Origin: Meandrina meandrites
Lineage: Eukaryota > Cnidaria > Anthozoa > Scleractinia > Meandrinidae
Assembly: GCA_963693305.1 (NCBI GenBank)
Contig: OY855908.1
Coordinates: 32,941,805-33,005,804 of the forward strand
Length of the DNA stretch: 64,000 bases
Reading direction: 5' to 3'
Of this stretch, positions 12,201 through 27,200 are shown piece after piece. The notes beneath the pieces are model-generated. The model did not search any database and was not told where the DNA came from. It saw only the letters and a program-made list of their open reading frames with translations. The first letter of the stretch is position 1. Each line of letters begins with the position of its first letter. The translations under genes and the position numbers were made by a program.

Positions 12201-15200
12201 CCCGTCAAAATAAATTGCTAATGAATTTATTAATGAGCAAGGGTCCAGCGCAGCCTTAAGCGGAGGTCAGCAGACTAAATGGAGGTGGGCTGTTTCTCGG
12301 TTGCTATGGTGACCTTCCCTCCTCTCTTACCACCTTAACTGCACCTATCCTCCATTACCTCAATAGGCTAAGTGTTAATAATTCATTTTCCCGAGTTCAG
12401 TGGCTCACAGCCACTTTGATTTTTAAGACCCACTCTCACTGACGTACTCCCATTAAAGAAGTGTTTCTTAAACTCGCAGCAATGGATTTTTTTCTACAGA
12501 ACATTCAAGCTGTGAAAGCCAAAGGAGTTGCACTTGTCGAAAGTCTTTCCACCTACTCAAGCATGTGGCATAGCAGTCGATCTATCGCTAAGCAGCATCT
12601 TGTCACTGCACCCGGTGATGCCCTGGTCACGGCTGCCGCTGTGTGTTACCTGGGTCCTCTGGTGCCTGCAGCCCGGGAGGAGCTGTTTGCTGATTGGCTG
12701 CGGGTGTGTGATGGGGCGCCGCGTGAGCCTGGGGAGAGAGTACTTAGTTTGTCGTCCATGTTGCTGGAAGATTCGCGAAACAAGACAAAAGACATTGATC
12801 GCATTGATACAGGTAATGGTGGTTGATGATTGGTGGCTCTTGTAACAAAACTCCTCTTTGGCGTACTTTAATAAACGAAATGCACTGAAACGCGCTTAAA
12901 GAGGTTTGCTTTCCAAAAGTGGCTGATTGTAATCATGTTTCAACACAGAACAAACTCTACAGTTGTTGAAATGTTGGTAAAAGTATGTCTCTAAACTTAC
13001 TGTAACAGTATAAAAATGCAAACCAAGCTCTAAAGTATTGGAAGGAATAATACCCTGTTATTAAAGCTGAAGCTAAATTGTCTTTTGAAAATTTCAGCTG
13101 TGTACACACGCAGCTGTGAGCACAAAAAGTTTGACATTTTTAAACTCGCTAACAGCATACTATTAGAATTTTTGTGGAGGCGTGGTGGCCTAATGGTTAG
13201 TGCGCTAGACTCCGGATAGAACGGTCTGAGTTCGAGCCCTGGCCGGGGCACTGCGTTGTGTTCTTGGGCAAGACACTTTACTTTTATAGCGCCTCTCTCC
13301 ACCCAGGTGAATAAATGGGTACCGGCGAATTTACTGCTAGGGGTAACCCTGCGGTGGACTAGCATCCCATCCAGGGGGGAGTAGAAATACTCCTAGTCGC
13401 TTCATGGTACTGAAACCGGGATGAACTCCGGCCTGATGGGCCACTAGGCTCGAACAAAGACTTTACATTTTTTTTTTTGAATGCTACTAATGCGGTATAA
13501 CACGTTGACATTCATGTATTTTTACAGGCAGAGATTCACGTCCGACCACCCAGTCAACCCTTGTATCAACCTTGTCTACAAACACGGTGCCTCTCCGTGA
13601 AGACGTGTCACTGAAGGCGATACTGGCTGCTCCCAACGAGGTGGATGACTGGAGGAGAAATGATTTGCCCATTAATGAGCAGGCATTGCAAAATGCGTTT
13701 ATATTGAGGAGCTGCAGTGAGGATCGGACACGTGCCTGGCCTCTGTTGGTCGATCCGCATAATCAGGCCGAGTTATGGATACGGGCGCTGCATCCAGGTA
13801 TTTTAAATTAAGTCTTGCCTGTTACAGCAAGGAGCTCAAAAGTGTGGCCACATTAAATTAATTCACCTTCTGTTGTGCAGCCACATTTTAGCTTTTTATT
13901 TTTTGTTATTATCATTTGAAGTGTCACCCTCGTGAAATACTTAAAGGCTTTTCATTGTCATCTCATTTATCCAGTCAGATGCCGAGGGCATCTTCCAGTT
14001 GTCTTCTGATTGGGTTAAATCTGCATGAAACAATGTGGATAAATTGAAATTGGTCACAATTTTGGGCTCCTTGCTGTAAACCAATGCTTTCACGAAAACT
14101 ACAGCCAGATGAGAATGTTGGGAATCGGATTTCGCCTTAAGACGAGATCTTCTTGCAACGAGCGTGTTCAAGTCAATTGTTCGTCTGTTATTGTTGAAGC
14201 TAGTAACGGTTAAGTTCAACATTTACCGGAATTTAAAAAGCGAGCAAATGTAACACGTAACAGTAAATCTCGTGTAACCTTACTGCCTGTGTAAACCCCC
14301 TGTGAACTCTCGTAATCATTTGTGTAAAGCTTGTGTAAACCAATTTTACTGTCTGTAGACCTCCTGTAAACCTATTTCATTGTTTTAAGTCTCGTGTTAA
14401 CCTTCTTTGTCGTTGGTAAGATCGTGTAAATCCGAGCTAGTACCTGTTTAAACCTCCCTATTATGTGCTTACCTCGTGTGAACCCCGTTTTGTTGTCTGT
14501 AGATGATGATCAAGATCAGGGCAGCCGTCCGGGGACTACACAGTCTGAGCGCTCAATCTCGCGCCAGTCTGGGCGATCATCCATTGACTTGGAAGCGGCT
14601 CCTGCTTTGGATTACGCTAACCTGGGACAATCCGGTGCAGACGATTATGAAGCTGATACTCAACTCTCAGATAATGAGGTTGATCAGTTTCTACAGTCAC
14701 TTAAAGAAACGGGTAAAGTTACAATTCCGTGGACATATTAATACGTGTTTTGAATCAGGCTTTACCGTACAACGTTTTGTTGAGACAGTTTCCGCTGAAC
14801 AATCGAGCAATAAAGGTAAAAATAAAGATATGAAAAAAACCTTGTACCATGTTAACAGTTTGCATACAGTTAAAAAAAAAAAACTTATAGAAACTTTAAC
14901 CCTCAAGCTGGGCCCGCGAGAGAAAAATGAATTTTATCCAGTTATCCATAGTTTAGTTTAAAACGGACGTTTCACATCAGTTCAAAAGAAAACAACATGC
15001 ATTTTAAGGAGTTTTACAGGGTTGGACTTTTCACGAGAATGCTTTAGAATTTAACCGCGGGGTCACTTATAGAACTGAATTACATTCAGTGAGATGGTTC
15101 AAATGGCATACAAAACGTTACGGTTCTTTGGGTAGATTGTTGGAAAATAATTTTTGCACTTATTGCTCTCAGCGGAAATCGTCTCAATTGTTAAATGTGC

Positions 15201-18200
15201 GAAACAAACGAAGAAAGTCGCCTTTTCAGGTCTAACTTTTTTAATCAAATCATAGTGTTTAAAAATATCACGTAAAACAATCAGCTTGAATTTATTTCAT
15301 CCGCGATTATCACTGTAGTTTTTCTCCTTTTTACCGCGATAAAGCGCGTGGTAGAAATTAATCGTAGGGAAATAGAATAAATTAAACCCCTTTCTGGCTT
15401 GCTAGTACATTGGAGAATAATGCACTTGGCTAAAAGATTGTCCCCGAAGCTTTACAGTTGCCGTCGAAGCTTCGCTTCTCGGCCACCTGTTCATTTTCTC
15501 TTACAATCTTTTATCCTTGAACATTATCCTCCAGAAGGGGTTTACTTTCTAAATAATGCCCTTGGCTGAAAGATTGTCCTAAAGATTTCACAGTTGCCCT
15601 GTTCATTCTTCGGACGATCTTTCAGCTTCGGGCATTATCCTCCAATATACCAGTGTCTGAAGGGATTTGTTTACTACATATTCTCCAGTTTTGACTGCAT
15701 CACGTGACATGTTTAGACCAGCCGCACGCGGGAAAAAAATATTTGGATTATAATACAAGGTACAAGCTGATATCTTCTGACACGAGTCTTATCTTATGAT
15801 ATTATCGTTAATATTCAGACGACCAAGAGTCCAGTTTTCCAGACTATGAGAGTCAGCCAGAGACTCCAGCCACTTCCAGGACCGAGCGCGCAGCAGGCAG
15901 CGCTCTGACGATCGGGAGTGAGAGGATGCTTACAGAGAAGCTTGCTGAAGCCATGGGAATACAGGTATGGTCCGTACATTAACAACACAGCAACGTTTTG
16001 ATAGAGCGAGCTGCTCGCGTCTTGCAATAATCACACAACTTTTATCATATAACATTGTCTTACGCTACCATCGCCGCAACGCTTCAAAGCACATTTTATA
16101 CTCCTACGACATTTTTCGTGAACAATTTATACTCGAATACAAAGTCATTTTGTGAGGCGTGGTAGTTTGTGTTCTTGGGCAAGACACCTGACTATCAGAG
16201 TGCCTTCCCCCCACCCCACCCCTGCAATGGACTTTGTAACTCTCTATCTAAACTTGAAAATGATGTCATGGCGACATCGAAACGTTGTGCAAAACGTTTG
16301 CCGCTAATTTTTATGATTTAGAACTGCACTAAATATTTTAATTAGATCAGACATATTTAAAATGAATTTTGAAAAGAATTTTTAATAGATTTTTAAATAA
16401 GATTATTAGTAATGTAATGTAAAGTTCAAGGTTATTAGCAAACCATTTGAAATAGTTTAATTAACAATTGGTTTGTGCTTTAGCGTGCACTATCGCGTTA
16501 TGGTGCACGCGGGAAGTTTGGAGAGCACGAAAGAAGCGTAAGAGTTACTCGAGGCGATAGCCGAGTGCAACTCTAGCTTCTTGAGTACTCTCCAAACTTC
16601 CCAAGTGCACCATTACTCGATAGCGCATACCTAAAAGCATGAACCATTTGTTTTATAACATTGCGGATGGAAATATACACCTAAAACCGCGCGAGAGATA
16701 ACAAGCTATCGTGGCGAAGCGATTTGCTCACGCTATCAGCGTGCACTATTGGATTTTGTGCACGCTTACGTATACTGAATTTAATTGCGCGGCTCTGCTA
16801 GTTGTGTTATAAATAGACTTGGTTTTCTAAGGGTGTTTCTCCCTTGGCAGATTGACGGCTCTCCTCAGCCATTACCTTCTGGTCCGACCCCAGTTATAAA
16901 TCTAAGCGAAGGACGAATTCTTGTTGTGGAAGCTGACGACCCTCAGTTAGGTAAATACTTCATGATATAGGGGAATATGTATCTTATTTACTTCGAATCC
17001 CGTGGTTTGTCTTATGTCAGGGAGCTACTCGCGTTTTGGTACCGTAATTCAGCAATAGGCCATTTTACAGTTGTCTCCTCAGTGACCTAGTCTTTGAATG
17101 GTAGCAAGGCTGGATGTGTCCTTACATTGATACAAACCTCTCTGCGTTTTTCATGCAAATACAAACTAATTAGCATCAGACCAACCTGATTTACAAACAA
17201 AAGCAGTGAGGTCTCTTTCAAAACAAGGTCACCTCCAGCCTCGCTAACATTCAATGCCCTTGTCACATTAAACAGACAACTGTACTTACTTACATAGTTG
17301 CAAAAAATGTGCAATTGGATCTGTAGCATGAGTTCACATGCGTGTGATGTCTTACGTGTTTTTTGTTTTGACCTTTTAATGATTGCCATGAGGTTTCTTT
17401 CATTTGAAGGTAATATTGCTCCATCACAAAAACCGACTTTTCATTTTGCAGTCAGTAAACTCCGGGTAGCCGTCAAGAAAGGGTTAGTAGCACTCGTCAC
17501 ACACGTTGAGAGGAGACGTTGGGATAAAGCGCTGGAACTGCTTCTTACTCGACAGACCTTCACCAATACGGACGGAGTCCTCCAAGTCACTATAGGCAAG
17601 ACTGCCGTGGATTTCAACCCTTCATTCCGCCTCTACCTAAGCTCTTCTCTGCCTCTGTTCATGCCCGGGGAAGGACAGTATCCGTTGCCGTTCTCCAAGG
17701 CGTGCACCATTAGTATGCACGTGAGCCGAGAGGGAATAAGTGACCTGTTATTGGCGGATACTTTGCGGCTCGAGCGACCCGAGTTTGATGGACAGTTGAG
17801 ATCGATTGAGAGGGATGTGGGGCTTCACAAGCAACAGATTAGTCATGCCAAGGTATGATGCTGTTAAGATCCCATGCAGTGTATTCCTCAGTAAACTGTT
17901 ACTGTGAAGTTTCAATGGACGTTACGAAGTGTACGTCTCAAGTGCGTCTTACTTTACCTCGACATTTCTACAGGGCTACTGAATGGTCATTTCTTTGTTC
18001 ACCACAAAGTGATGACTAAATCTCTTTTACAATAAGCAAATACTTTGTGTCTAATTGTTTTTTTTTTTTTTTGCACAATTGGTTCCAGGAGTTTATCCTT
18101 GAGAAAGTTCTTAATCTCGGTGGTCCTCTGTTAAAAGACACTGCCATGTTGGACTCTGTTACAAAGAGTAAGGATGTCATATCCATGGCAGAAGAAAGAT

Positions 18201-21200
18201 GCAGCGAGGCTGAGGTGAGCTGTTGTCTTGTGCTTTTCTTCTCTTTTCTCAACTGGTGGCAAAAACTGTCCCCTCCAAGATTTAAATAATAATAATACGT
18301 TTAAAATAACCGCCGGGGCGTTTAATCCAGAAAATGCGACAATTCGAAAATTTTGCTTAAAAACTTATTTTGTGACGGCCAAACTGAAGCCGTTGAAAAC
18401 TGCACTAAAATTTAGAACAACAATCAAAGTTTCCTGAGAGGCACACAACTTTGTTGGGTTTTCAAATATTATACTCAGTAAAAAAAAAAATGTATGCATT
18501 CTTCAATGTGACTGCTTCCTTTACGAAAAATTTCACCATTCTTTATTCTCAATTAAGTCATTGGTCAATTTTGTTGCAAAAGCCCGGTTCAAGTAGTCGT
18601 ACTGTAACATCTCTTCCATAATCCAACCTGATTGTCTTCTTTGCACAGACAATGAAAACAGAGCTGTTAACAAAACAAAGCGATTTTCTTCCCGTGGCTC
18701 AACATGGCGCGCTGCTGTTTTCCGTGATGTCTGAACTGCAGAACCTGCACCCTTACTACCGCTTTCCACTGGACGCATACATGCAGCTCTTTCGTGACAC
18801 TGTTGCCGAGAGAAACCGCGGCAAGAAGAGCAGTGGGTCTCCGGCCGCTAGAGCAGCAGAACTTGTCACGGCTCTGTCAAGGAAAATCTTTGATCAAACT
18901 TCCTGGAGTCTGTTCCAAAGTGAGTCATTATCTTTTCTGTGTCTTATATAATACTATATATTTTGGTCTATTGCAAATAGTGAAACTGTAAGGTTACTTT
19001 ACGGATATCCTGCATTAGCAGCACACATCACGTCATTCGCTTACAAAGTGGTTGCAATGATAATTTTACAGCAACAGCGCGGAAACTGTCTTTCATGTGT
19101 ATAGAAATGAGAAATCTGCATAAAGCATGCCAGGCAAGTAAAATGTCCGCGATATGACAAGCGTGCAATATCTCAAACACGTGTGATATGACACGCGTGC
19201 ATTATGACACGCGTGCGTTTGATACGCGTACGTTGATACGGGTGCAATATGACACGCGTGCGACATGGTAAGCGTGCGTTATGACACGCGTTCAATATGC
19301 CACATCTCTCGTCATCATCTATTGTGAACATGATATTTGTGCTTGTCATATGCTCCACAGGTTGTTACACTTTAATCAGCTTTCACGGTTTTTTTACAGG
19401 TGATAATCACGTGTTTCCGTTTCTGCTGGCTGTGGAAAAGATGATGAACAATGGGTCTGTGTCACGTGATGAATGGCAGCTGTTTACCCGGTTACCCAGC
19501 AACGCCTTGGTCGATCGCCCTCGAGATGGCGATGTAGAAAAGCCGCACTGGGTCTCAGATCAGGTACAAAAAGTGAAGACTTGCACTTGTTTGTTGCAGT
19601 GTGACTTTCGAATTTCAATCCAGCTAGGCAAATGTATTTAAAGGCAAATAGCGAGGACTGCTAGTTGCGGTTTCTGCAGCATGAAGCGGCTAAAAGTATG
19701 GTGTTTATGGGATTGTATGAGGGACCTCCAGATCGGTGTACGAGTACGACAGAACCGTCACTCCTCCCTGTTGTTAACCAGTTGAAAAGGAGACTATCGG
19801 TACGAGATTGCGAGATTGGTGTGAAATGTGATAATCCAATGCATAAACACTAGGTTTGAAAAGTTGTACTCGTCCTCAATCTCGTTCTAGTACTCCAATC
19901 TGAAGGTCCCAAATGTAGACTTCACGACGGGCCATTTTTAATTATTTGTGTTTTTTTAGGCTTGGGAGTCGGCAGATGATCTAGAGTTGCTTCCAGTCTT
20001 CAGTGGTTTAAAGCAATCTGTTGTGGAGCAGTCAGATCAGTGGCGAGAGTATTTCAATGTAAGATGTCTCATCGTGCAAGTTCGCTTTGAACTTTTCTCT
20101 CATGTGCTTATTTGCTTGTGACTAGTGAAAATAAAATTCAGATTTCTGTATTCTTCTTTTTACATTATCAAAAGTGGGTGAACAAATGCATGCTAGACTG
20201 TTTACAGTCCTATAATTTTCCATGCAGTCGTTGAATTCGCGAGGCCGCCATCTCGGTTTCTTTATGCGAGCGAAAACTGGGGAGAGCACAAAATGCCTGT
20301 GGGTAGGGGCGCTGGGCATTTTGTACTCTCCCCAGTTTTCGCTCGCATTGAGTAACAAAGATGGTGGACCCTCGGAACTCAACGACCGATCGACCGTGCC
20401 TCTACGACTGCACGGAAAAATAGGGGAGGGACTGTGAACAGTCTAAATGCTCGCGTAAAACGTAATCAAAGAATCTAGGATTCTTGCTAGCCAACCAGAA
20501 AGATGACGTGTTTTTCGTTAAACCACTAGTAAGGTCTTCAATTTTCTTGTTTGCGATACAAATGGCGCATATATGCGAGTGTCATCGTAATTGCGCCATA
20601 ATACCTCAGTTGCTTAGCAACTTCGCTGACCAGAATCGCTGGCACCGTCAATTCTCGCAGCGAGATCCCCATCCCCCCCCCCCCCCCCCCTTCACATGGT
20701 TGATCTTCCCCTGATTCACTGCCTTGTGATTTGTGTTTGTTTTATCTCGTTAGCTGCCCCCAGTTCTTCTTGGTGTTCCTCCTGGAGACTACCCTCGTCT
20801 GACCATCTTTCAGAAAGCTTTGCTGTGGAAAACCTTTAAACGAGATCAGGTACGGGAGTTTTAATGCTTGAATTGTTGGTCCTAAGGAAATGGTCAGGCA
20901 CCTAAACGACTGTCTTACATTGCTTTGTTCGTTAGCCGACATTTTTCACTCTTACGTTTTGGTACAAGTGTCGCTTATAGTAATAAATTCTCACCGGGAG
21001 CCCCCACTCCCAAACGCCCTAAGTTGAGATAAGATGTGGGAAGAGGCGAGCCCGGAGGCGGAAAGGAGCGGGACCTAAGGCACAATGTCTAGCCATCGCT
21101 GTGGGGAGGCGGGTGGGGCGACAATCTGATGTCTGGCGTCCGTTTTCACGAAGAGAGGAATAAACAGGATAAAGCAGGACTATTTATACTTGACTCGCGT

Positions 21201-24200
21201 AAACAATATGCATAGCAGATTCCCTTGATGATATACAGAAGTGCGGGAATGAGAAAGTGTGATCTCAACGCAATTAGCGGCGTTTGTGCATGAGGATTCC
21301 CAGTGAGAATAGGGTTTGGGTAACACAAAAAGGGTCTCTATAACAACACATCTTAGCCTTCGACTCGTAGCCACTTGTGCCGTATGCTGTTTTGCCGAGT
21401 ACGGGCTTTATACGTTCTGGTCAATGTCATAAGTGCATCGAGTTTTACATCACTTGTTGTTGAACCAAATTTAGTTTCTTGCTTCACGTACTTCACTATC
21501 TTGGTGTACTCTACTTGTGACAAAGAATAGCACGGCAACCAAGCAAGTAAAGTAAATTTGTTTCAACAAAAGGTGATGTACGACACGGTACAGTTACGGC
21601 ATTCACCCTTTGAAGTATATTCCGAGTCCGGTGTAAACCTTATTATGCCACTGTTATTAACCAGGTCCAACAGCCTTCGTTTAAATAATCGGACCTAAAA
21701 GCTGTTTTGCTGCTTTAGTGAGATAGTAAAAATTATTAACTGTTGTCTGATACTTTTATTGTCTTCTGTTTGTTAAATACATTAAGTAATAGCTGATCAA
21801 ACACGAGAGACAGTGGTTTATCGTGATATCCAAACACCGAGAAGAGATTGAAAATACGACGCGCAGCGGAGTATTTTTGACGAAATTCGAGGTGTTTGGA
21901 TACACTGTCTCGAGTGTTTAATATATCTTTTCCGAAAAAAGGAGTAAACGGAGAAATAAAATCGTATAAATCTATCTAAATCTAAATCTAAGACCGAGTA
22001 TCCAAACCTCCTTCACGGTTATGATCTTTTCTTTTTTGTGCTTCTTTATTGATGAATTGTTAAATGAGTTTAATGAATAATAATTATTTGTCTCTCCGTT
22101 TCAGTTGTTCCACGTGTGCCAAGACATTGTTCTTTATCAAATGGGAGCCAGTATGACTCAGTCTTTAGGATACGATCTGCACCAATTGTATCCAGTCACA
22201 AACCCGTCCCGTCCCGTTATATTCCTGCTGCCGTCAAACGAGATTCTCAAACAAGGAGAGGCAAATATGTTAAAAGGTAAATAGCGGGGATTGTTAATTC
22301 CGGTGGGATAAAGTCCATTGTATGTTAGCCTCCATCATTAAGGGGCAGTCTCACCAAGATTTAGTGCCACTTGAAAATCCAATGAATGAAATCCAATAAT
22401 TGCCTAACCTAGCTGAAACGCACTGTACTAATCACAAAAGTTGTTTAAACCTGGTGTGGCTTCGGACAGGTGGGAAAGAAGTGGTCTAAAACTTGAAAAC
22501 ATCGTGCCGACGTTGTCAAGTTTGACAGTGTTATTGGGAGGAAAATAACTAAAAATCCGTCGATTAAGGTCTTTTCACTTCTTAGAGAGTGAGTTTATGC
22601 CTTTTTGTCGTTTAAAGGTTATTTTGTTAATCAGTGAGGTCACCTTAATAATTCTGGGATAGTTTACACAAAAACTTAGAAGACATCTCGTGATACTGCC
22701 CATTTAGGAGCCTTCAAATCTGAGTATGAGTGCGACTTATTAATCGTAGTGCTTATTCCCTGGATTATCAAATTTCACTCCAACCTCGTACTGATAGTCT
22801 CCTTTTCAACTGGTCAGCAACAGGGAGGAGTGAGAGCTCTGGGAACATAACTGGAATGAAATTGGAAAGTCGTACTCTTTCTTGTGTTGGTAGTCTCTTT
22901 AGTCAGGTGGCCCAGTAACCTCTGGGTTAAGCGGACAATATATTTGATTGGGAGTAACTGAATGGCAATAACACCAATTATTATCCAACGCTGCTTCGCA
23001 GAGTACGAATAACGCACGAAACGAGTACAAATATCACACGATATTTGTACTCGTCTCATTCCCCCGACCGCGCGAAAGATTAAAAACCTTGGCAAGTCAG
23101 AATTTTGGGGAAACGAAAACGTTGGATAATAAATCTCTTATTAGACATTTTAGTGTGTAGTATCGCTGTAAATTTTTACTCATCATTTGTATTTTGACTC
23201 GCCCTTCGGGCTCGCCAAAATACTGCATGAGTCGTAAAAATATACAGCGATACTACACACTTACATGTCTAATAAGATATATATATATTTACTCAAAAAA
23301 TGTAATTTCAAATTGTCATTAAATCGTCATTTTCCTCAACCTCGTAACCGGGGCTTCTCATCCCGTCCCCTGGAGTGAGAGAGAGAACTGAACACTGCTG
23401 AAAAGCCTGGCTTCTGGCGGCCCAGTAACCTCTGGCTTAAGCGGATAATATGAGTAACAGAATGGGAATAACACCAAATATTTACTCAAAAGATCTAATT
23501 TTAAATGTCATTAAATCGTCATTTTCCTCAACCTCGTAACCGGGGCCTCTCATCCCGTCCCCTGGAATAACAGAGAGTACACTGCTGAAAAGCATGGCTT
23601 CTTGTCAGCTTTCGCTAACAAATGCGAGCAGAGACAGAGATCTACGAACTAGCACCATGACGTGTCATCGATAATGAAATGTGCCCTGACTGTCAAAATA
23701 CATTCCTGTTTTATAGACCCAGTGACCGATGTCATTAATCTGGCACGGGCTCACGGAAAAGACGAGCCATTGCTTCGTGTGACTCTTGGCGAGAATGTGA
23801 GCATGAAGAACGCTCTGGCAGCCGTGAAGCGAGGAACGAGCACAGGATGTTGGGTTATTCTAGAAAACTGTCATTTAGCGACCAGTTGGTCTGAAGAATT
23901 TATGTACGAGCTGGAGGTTTGTGTACAGCAAAACCTTTGTTGAAAATGCCTTAAGTGTTTAAGACGGTTCCTTTAAACATTCGAGCGATAAAGGCGAAAA
24001 TAATGTTACCAAAAAGGACACGTAGCATCGTAACAGTTTGAATACAGTTAAGAAGAACGTATCGAAACTTATTCGTCTGGATATTGATCGTATTGATGGA
24101 TATTGATGGATATCAGTGACTGTTTATCGAAGAGTAGATTATTTTAGAACTGTAACTGTTCTGTTTATTTTTTGTACGAGAGGCAGTGTTTCCGGCAGCA

Positions 24201-27200
24201 CATTTCCAAACACTGAAAAGAGAGTTGAAAATACGACGCACAGTTTTTTTTTTTTTTTTTTGGAGGGGGGCTCTTGGATCTCTAATGAAACACGTCTCGA
24301 GTGTTTAAAATATATCTTCTCAATCGAAACGGACAAATATAATGAACAAATAAAATCGTTAACGAACGTCATGGTTATCGTTTCCTTTGTTTTATTTTTC
24401 GTTTCTTTTTCTTCTTTTTTTTTCAATGAACTATTACTGAGTTTGAGACTGTGTTCGGAAACAAAAACTTCAGAATGAAGATAAGAATATCAGAGGGAGG
24501 TTTTCGTCTCAGATGACAATAGTAAAATGGAGATAAAAGATATAAGGAGGATTTCGAATGTTTATATCTTGTCTGTAACGTTAACAATATTTTTTGTCAT
24601 TTCATAGACAATCGTTACTAAGTGCGAGACCGCCCCTGAGCGTGACTCTCACAAGCAATATGTGGAAAATGGCGGTGAAGAAAATTTCAAAAGCGAAGAG
24701 GCCGAAGATGTGCTTGTCCACCCTGACTTCCGCCTATGGCTGATCACTCAACCGGAAATCGGTTTGCCGTTACCTGCAGCTGTTATACAGCATGGACTTA
24801 AACTGGCGTGCGAGGCGCAGGAAAATTTTAGGGATGCAGTGCGGACGAACTGTCGAGTGGCCGCAGGGTCGCTAAACAACTGCATCCCTTTGTGGGGAGA
24901 AGCGGCCAGGAACTCTGTTTTTAAGGTACAGGTCTCTTTAAGCCGTGCCTCTTTAGGCCCTGTTGCCAACAATTACAATGCAGAGTGGTAAAGTGAAGCC
25001 ATTTAAGCCAAACTGGCTCATAGCTCCCGGTACTTAACTCCGGCTTCTGTAGCATGAAGCTGCCAGGAGTATTGCTGCTCCCCCTGGATGGGATGCTAGC
25101 CCATCGCAGGTTACTCCCCGGCATTCTGTCAGGTCGACCTACTCCTGGGTGGAGAGAAGCACTGTGAGAGTAAAGTGTCCTGGAACACAACACAGTGACC
25201 CCGGCCAGGGTTCGATCCTGGACCGCCCGATGTGAAGTGCAGCGTACTAACTTTAAGGCTACGGCGCCTCCCAATTGTAATGTAACTTAAACTTGAATTT
25301 ATGTTTTGTTTTTAGAGTGACGTTCATCCCGGCTCGATTTATGCCCTGGCGTTTCTTCATTCAGTCCTGCTTCAAAGACGAAAATATGGACAGAACGCGT
25401 TCAGTTGCCCATATCAGTGGTACGTTTGAATATTTCTAGTTTGTGTAGAAAAGCTTAAAGCTCTCGGACTCCGGGATCTGTAGAAAATATCATTTTCTCC
25501 AGATCCCGGAGTCCGAGAGCTAAAGAGCTAAATCTAATCACAAAACCAATAATTTATTGCTCGTACTCGACACACGATTGAAACTCGAATGCATTCGTAA
25601 TAATATGAATTACGACAGCTAGAAACCTCAATCGTGCATCGACTTTTTGACTTCTGGTTTTGCGTTAATTTAAAAACGACCTATACATTGTTAGTAGATT
25701 AACGCATTTTGGGGTTAGACTTGTTTTACATCGTTTCCTCTTCTTGCCCTTTTGAAGGTTTCAAGCAGATTTGCTTGCTGGATTAGAAGCGTTACGTCAT
25801 CTGTCACGCGCTTGTCACGCTGCGTTGCCTCCTTCAGCTGTGGAAGTTATGTTGGGGGATGTCTCGTACGGGGGTCACGTGACAAATGGACTAGACTTAA
25901 ACGCTGTGAAGTCCTTGGCGAATATTGTTGCCACTGAACAAATACAAATGGTAATTTACCTTTTTATATACTGTATATACTTTTTTTTCTTGTTGTTTTA
26001 AAACCTTTTTTTTTTAAATTACTGGTTCTATTATTTTCAGTAATATTAATTTACTTGCTTGCTTGCTTGTTTATAGTTTTGATCGTTTTCGTTCTGTTTT
26101 ATTTTTTGTCGTTTTTCCCCTTTCGACAAGTGATCATCGTTTGAGCAGGTTTTTAGAGATTCACTTCCCTTGTGATGTGCTCCCTGTTACACTTCACACT
26201 TTTTTCTGTTTCGTAGGATCCAGTTAAGGAGATGCCCACATATTCACACATGGATAATTACACAGACGGTCTACCAGAAGCTTTATCATGCCAGGAACTG
26301 GGTCTTATGGATGCATGTGAAGCTGGTTACCAGTCCAAACTCAGCAGGTATATCAAGGCTTAGATTGACAACAATCTTAAGAACATAAACAAAAAAACAT
26401 ACCTGAATTGAGTTCAAGGACAATTTTATTTCCTCCACTGGCCCTAAATACAGAAACAGCTAGTTCTAAAAATATAACACTTTGTTACTTTTGAGATATC
26501 CCAGTTGACAGTTGATGCAGCTCAATTAAGCTTAAAATGTTTCAGTACTCATCTCTCATAGTCACACGTGAATATCTATTGTAACATCTGTGCATTTTCT
26601 TTGTTTAAACACAGCAAACCTGTATTTAAAAAGTAGGCATTCGTAAACGAAAAATAGTGTATGGTCATGCTCCAGCTCTTTGTCCTGCATTGCCTTCTTG
26701 AACCGCGGGGATCATTTGTCGAGTATTACTGATACATCTAGGCATTTGCTCCTTGTTAATCATTCTTTAGACAGCCGTGGTTCATTTTTTCCGTGCACCC
26801 GGATAAGGTCTAGCTTGGTGCGCCAGTTTAATTTTCACATTTTGTTTTTGACTTTTTTTATCCGAGCCCAGTGTTTATTAAGCAGTGGTTTTTATTCGTT
26901 ATGTGGAGAGGTGTATATCTGGCCATTTAACACGCAGCTTAAAATACCTTGAAAATGCTTGATGGGGTTTATTTACAACTCCACCTCGGTGACCCAACGT
27001 TTATTGGTTGCTGATTCCAAAAATTTTCAAAAAAAATAAGGGGGCTCTGAAATTCTAGCTTGCTTATCATGTTTGTTTTGCATTTGAAGTGGCATTGCAG
27101 ACCGTTTGGCTCTTGGCACGGGACTCCAACCCTCTGCTCTCTCAATTGAGAACCAAGTCAAGACGGTTGCGGAGGAAACGCTCAATCAACTCACAAGCGT

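Noticed and set aside
13186..13240. A tRNA gene with A and B boxes
   Set aside because: The boxes are part of a repeated SINE head; the cloverleaf is not complete and the same head recurs at 16152 and 24985.
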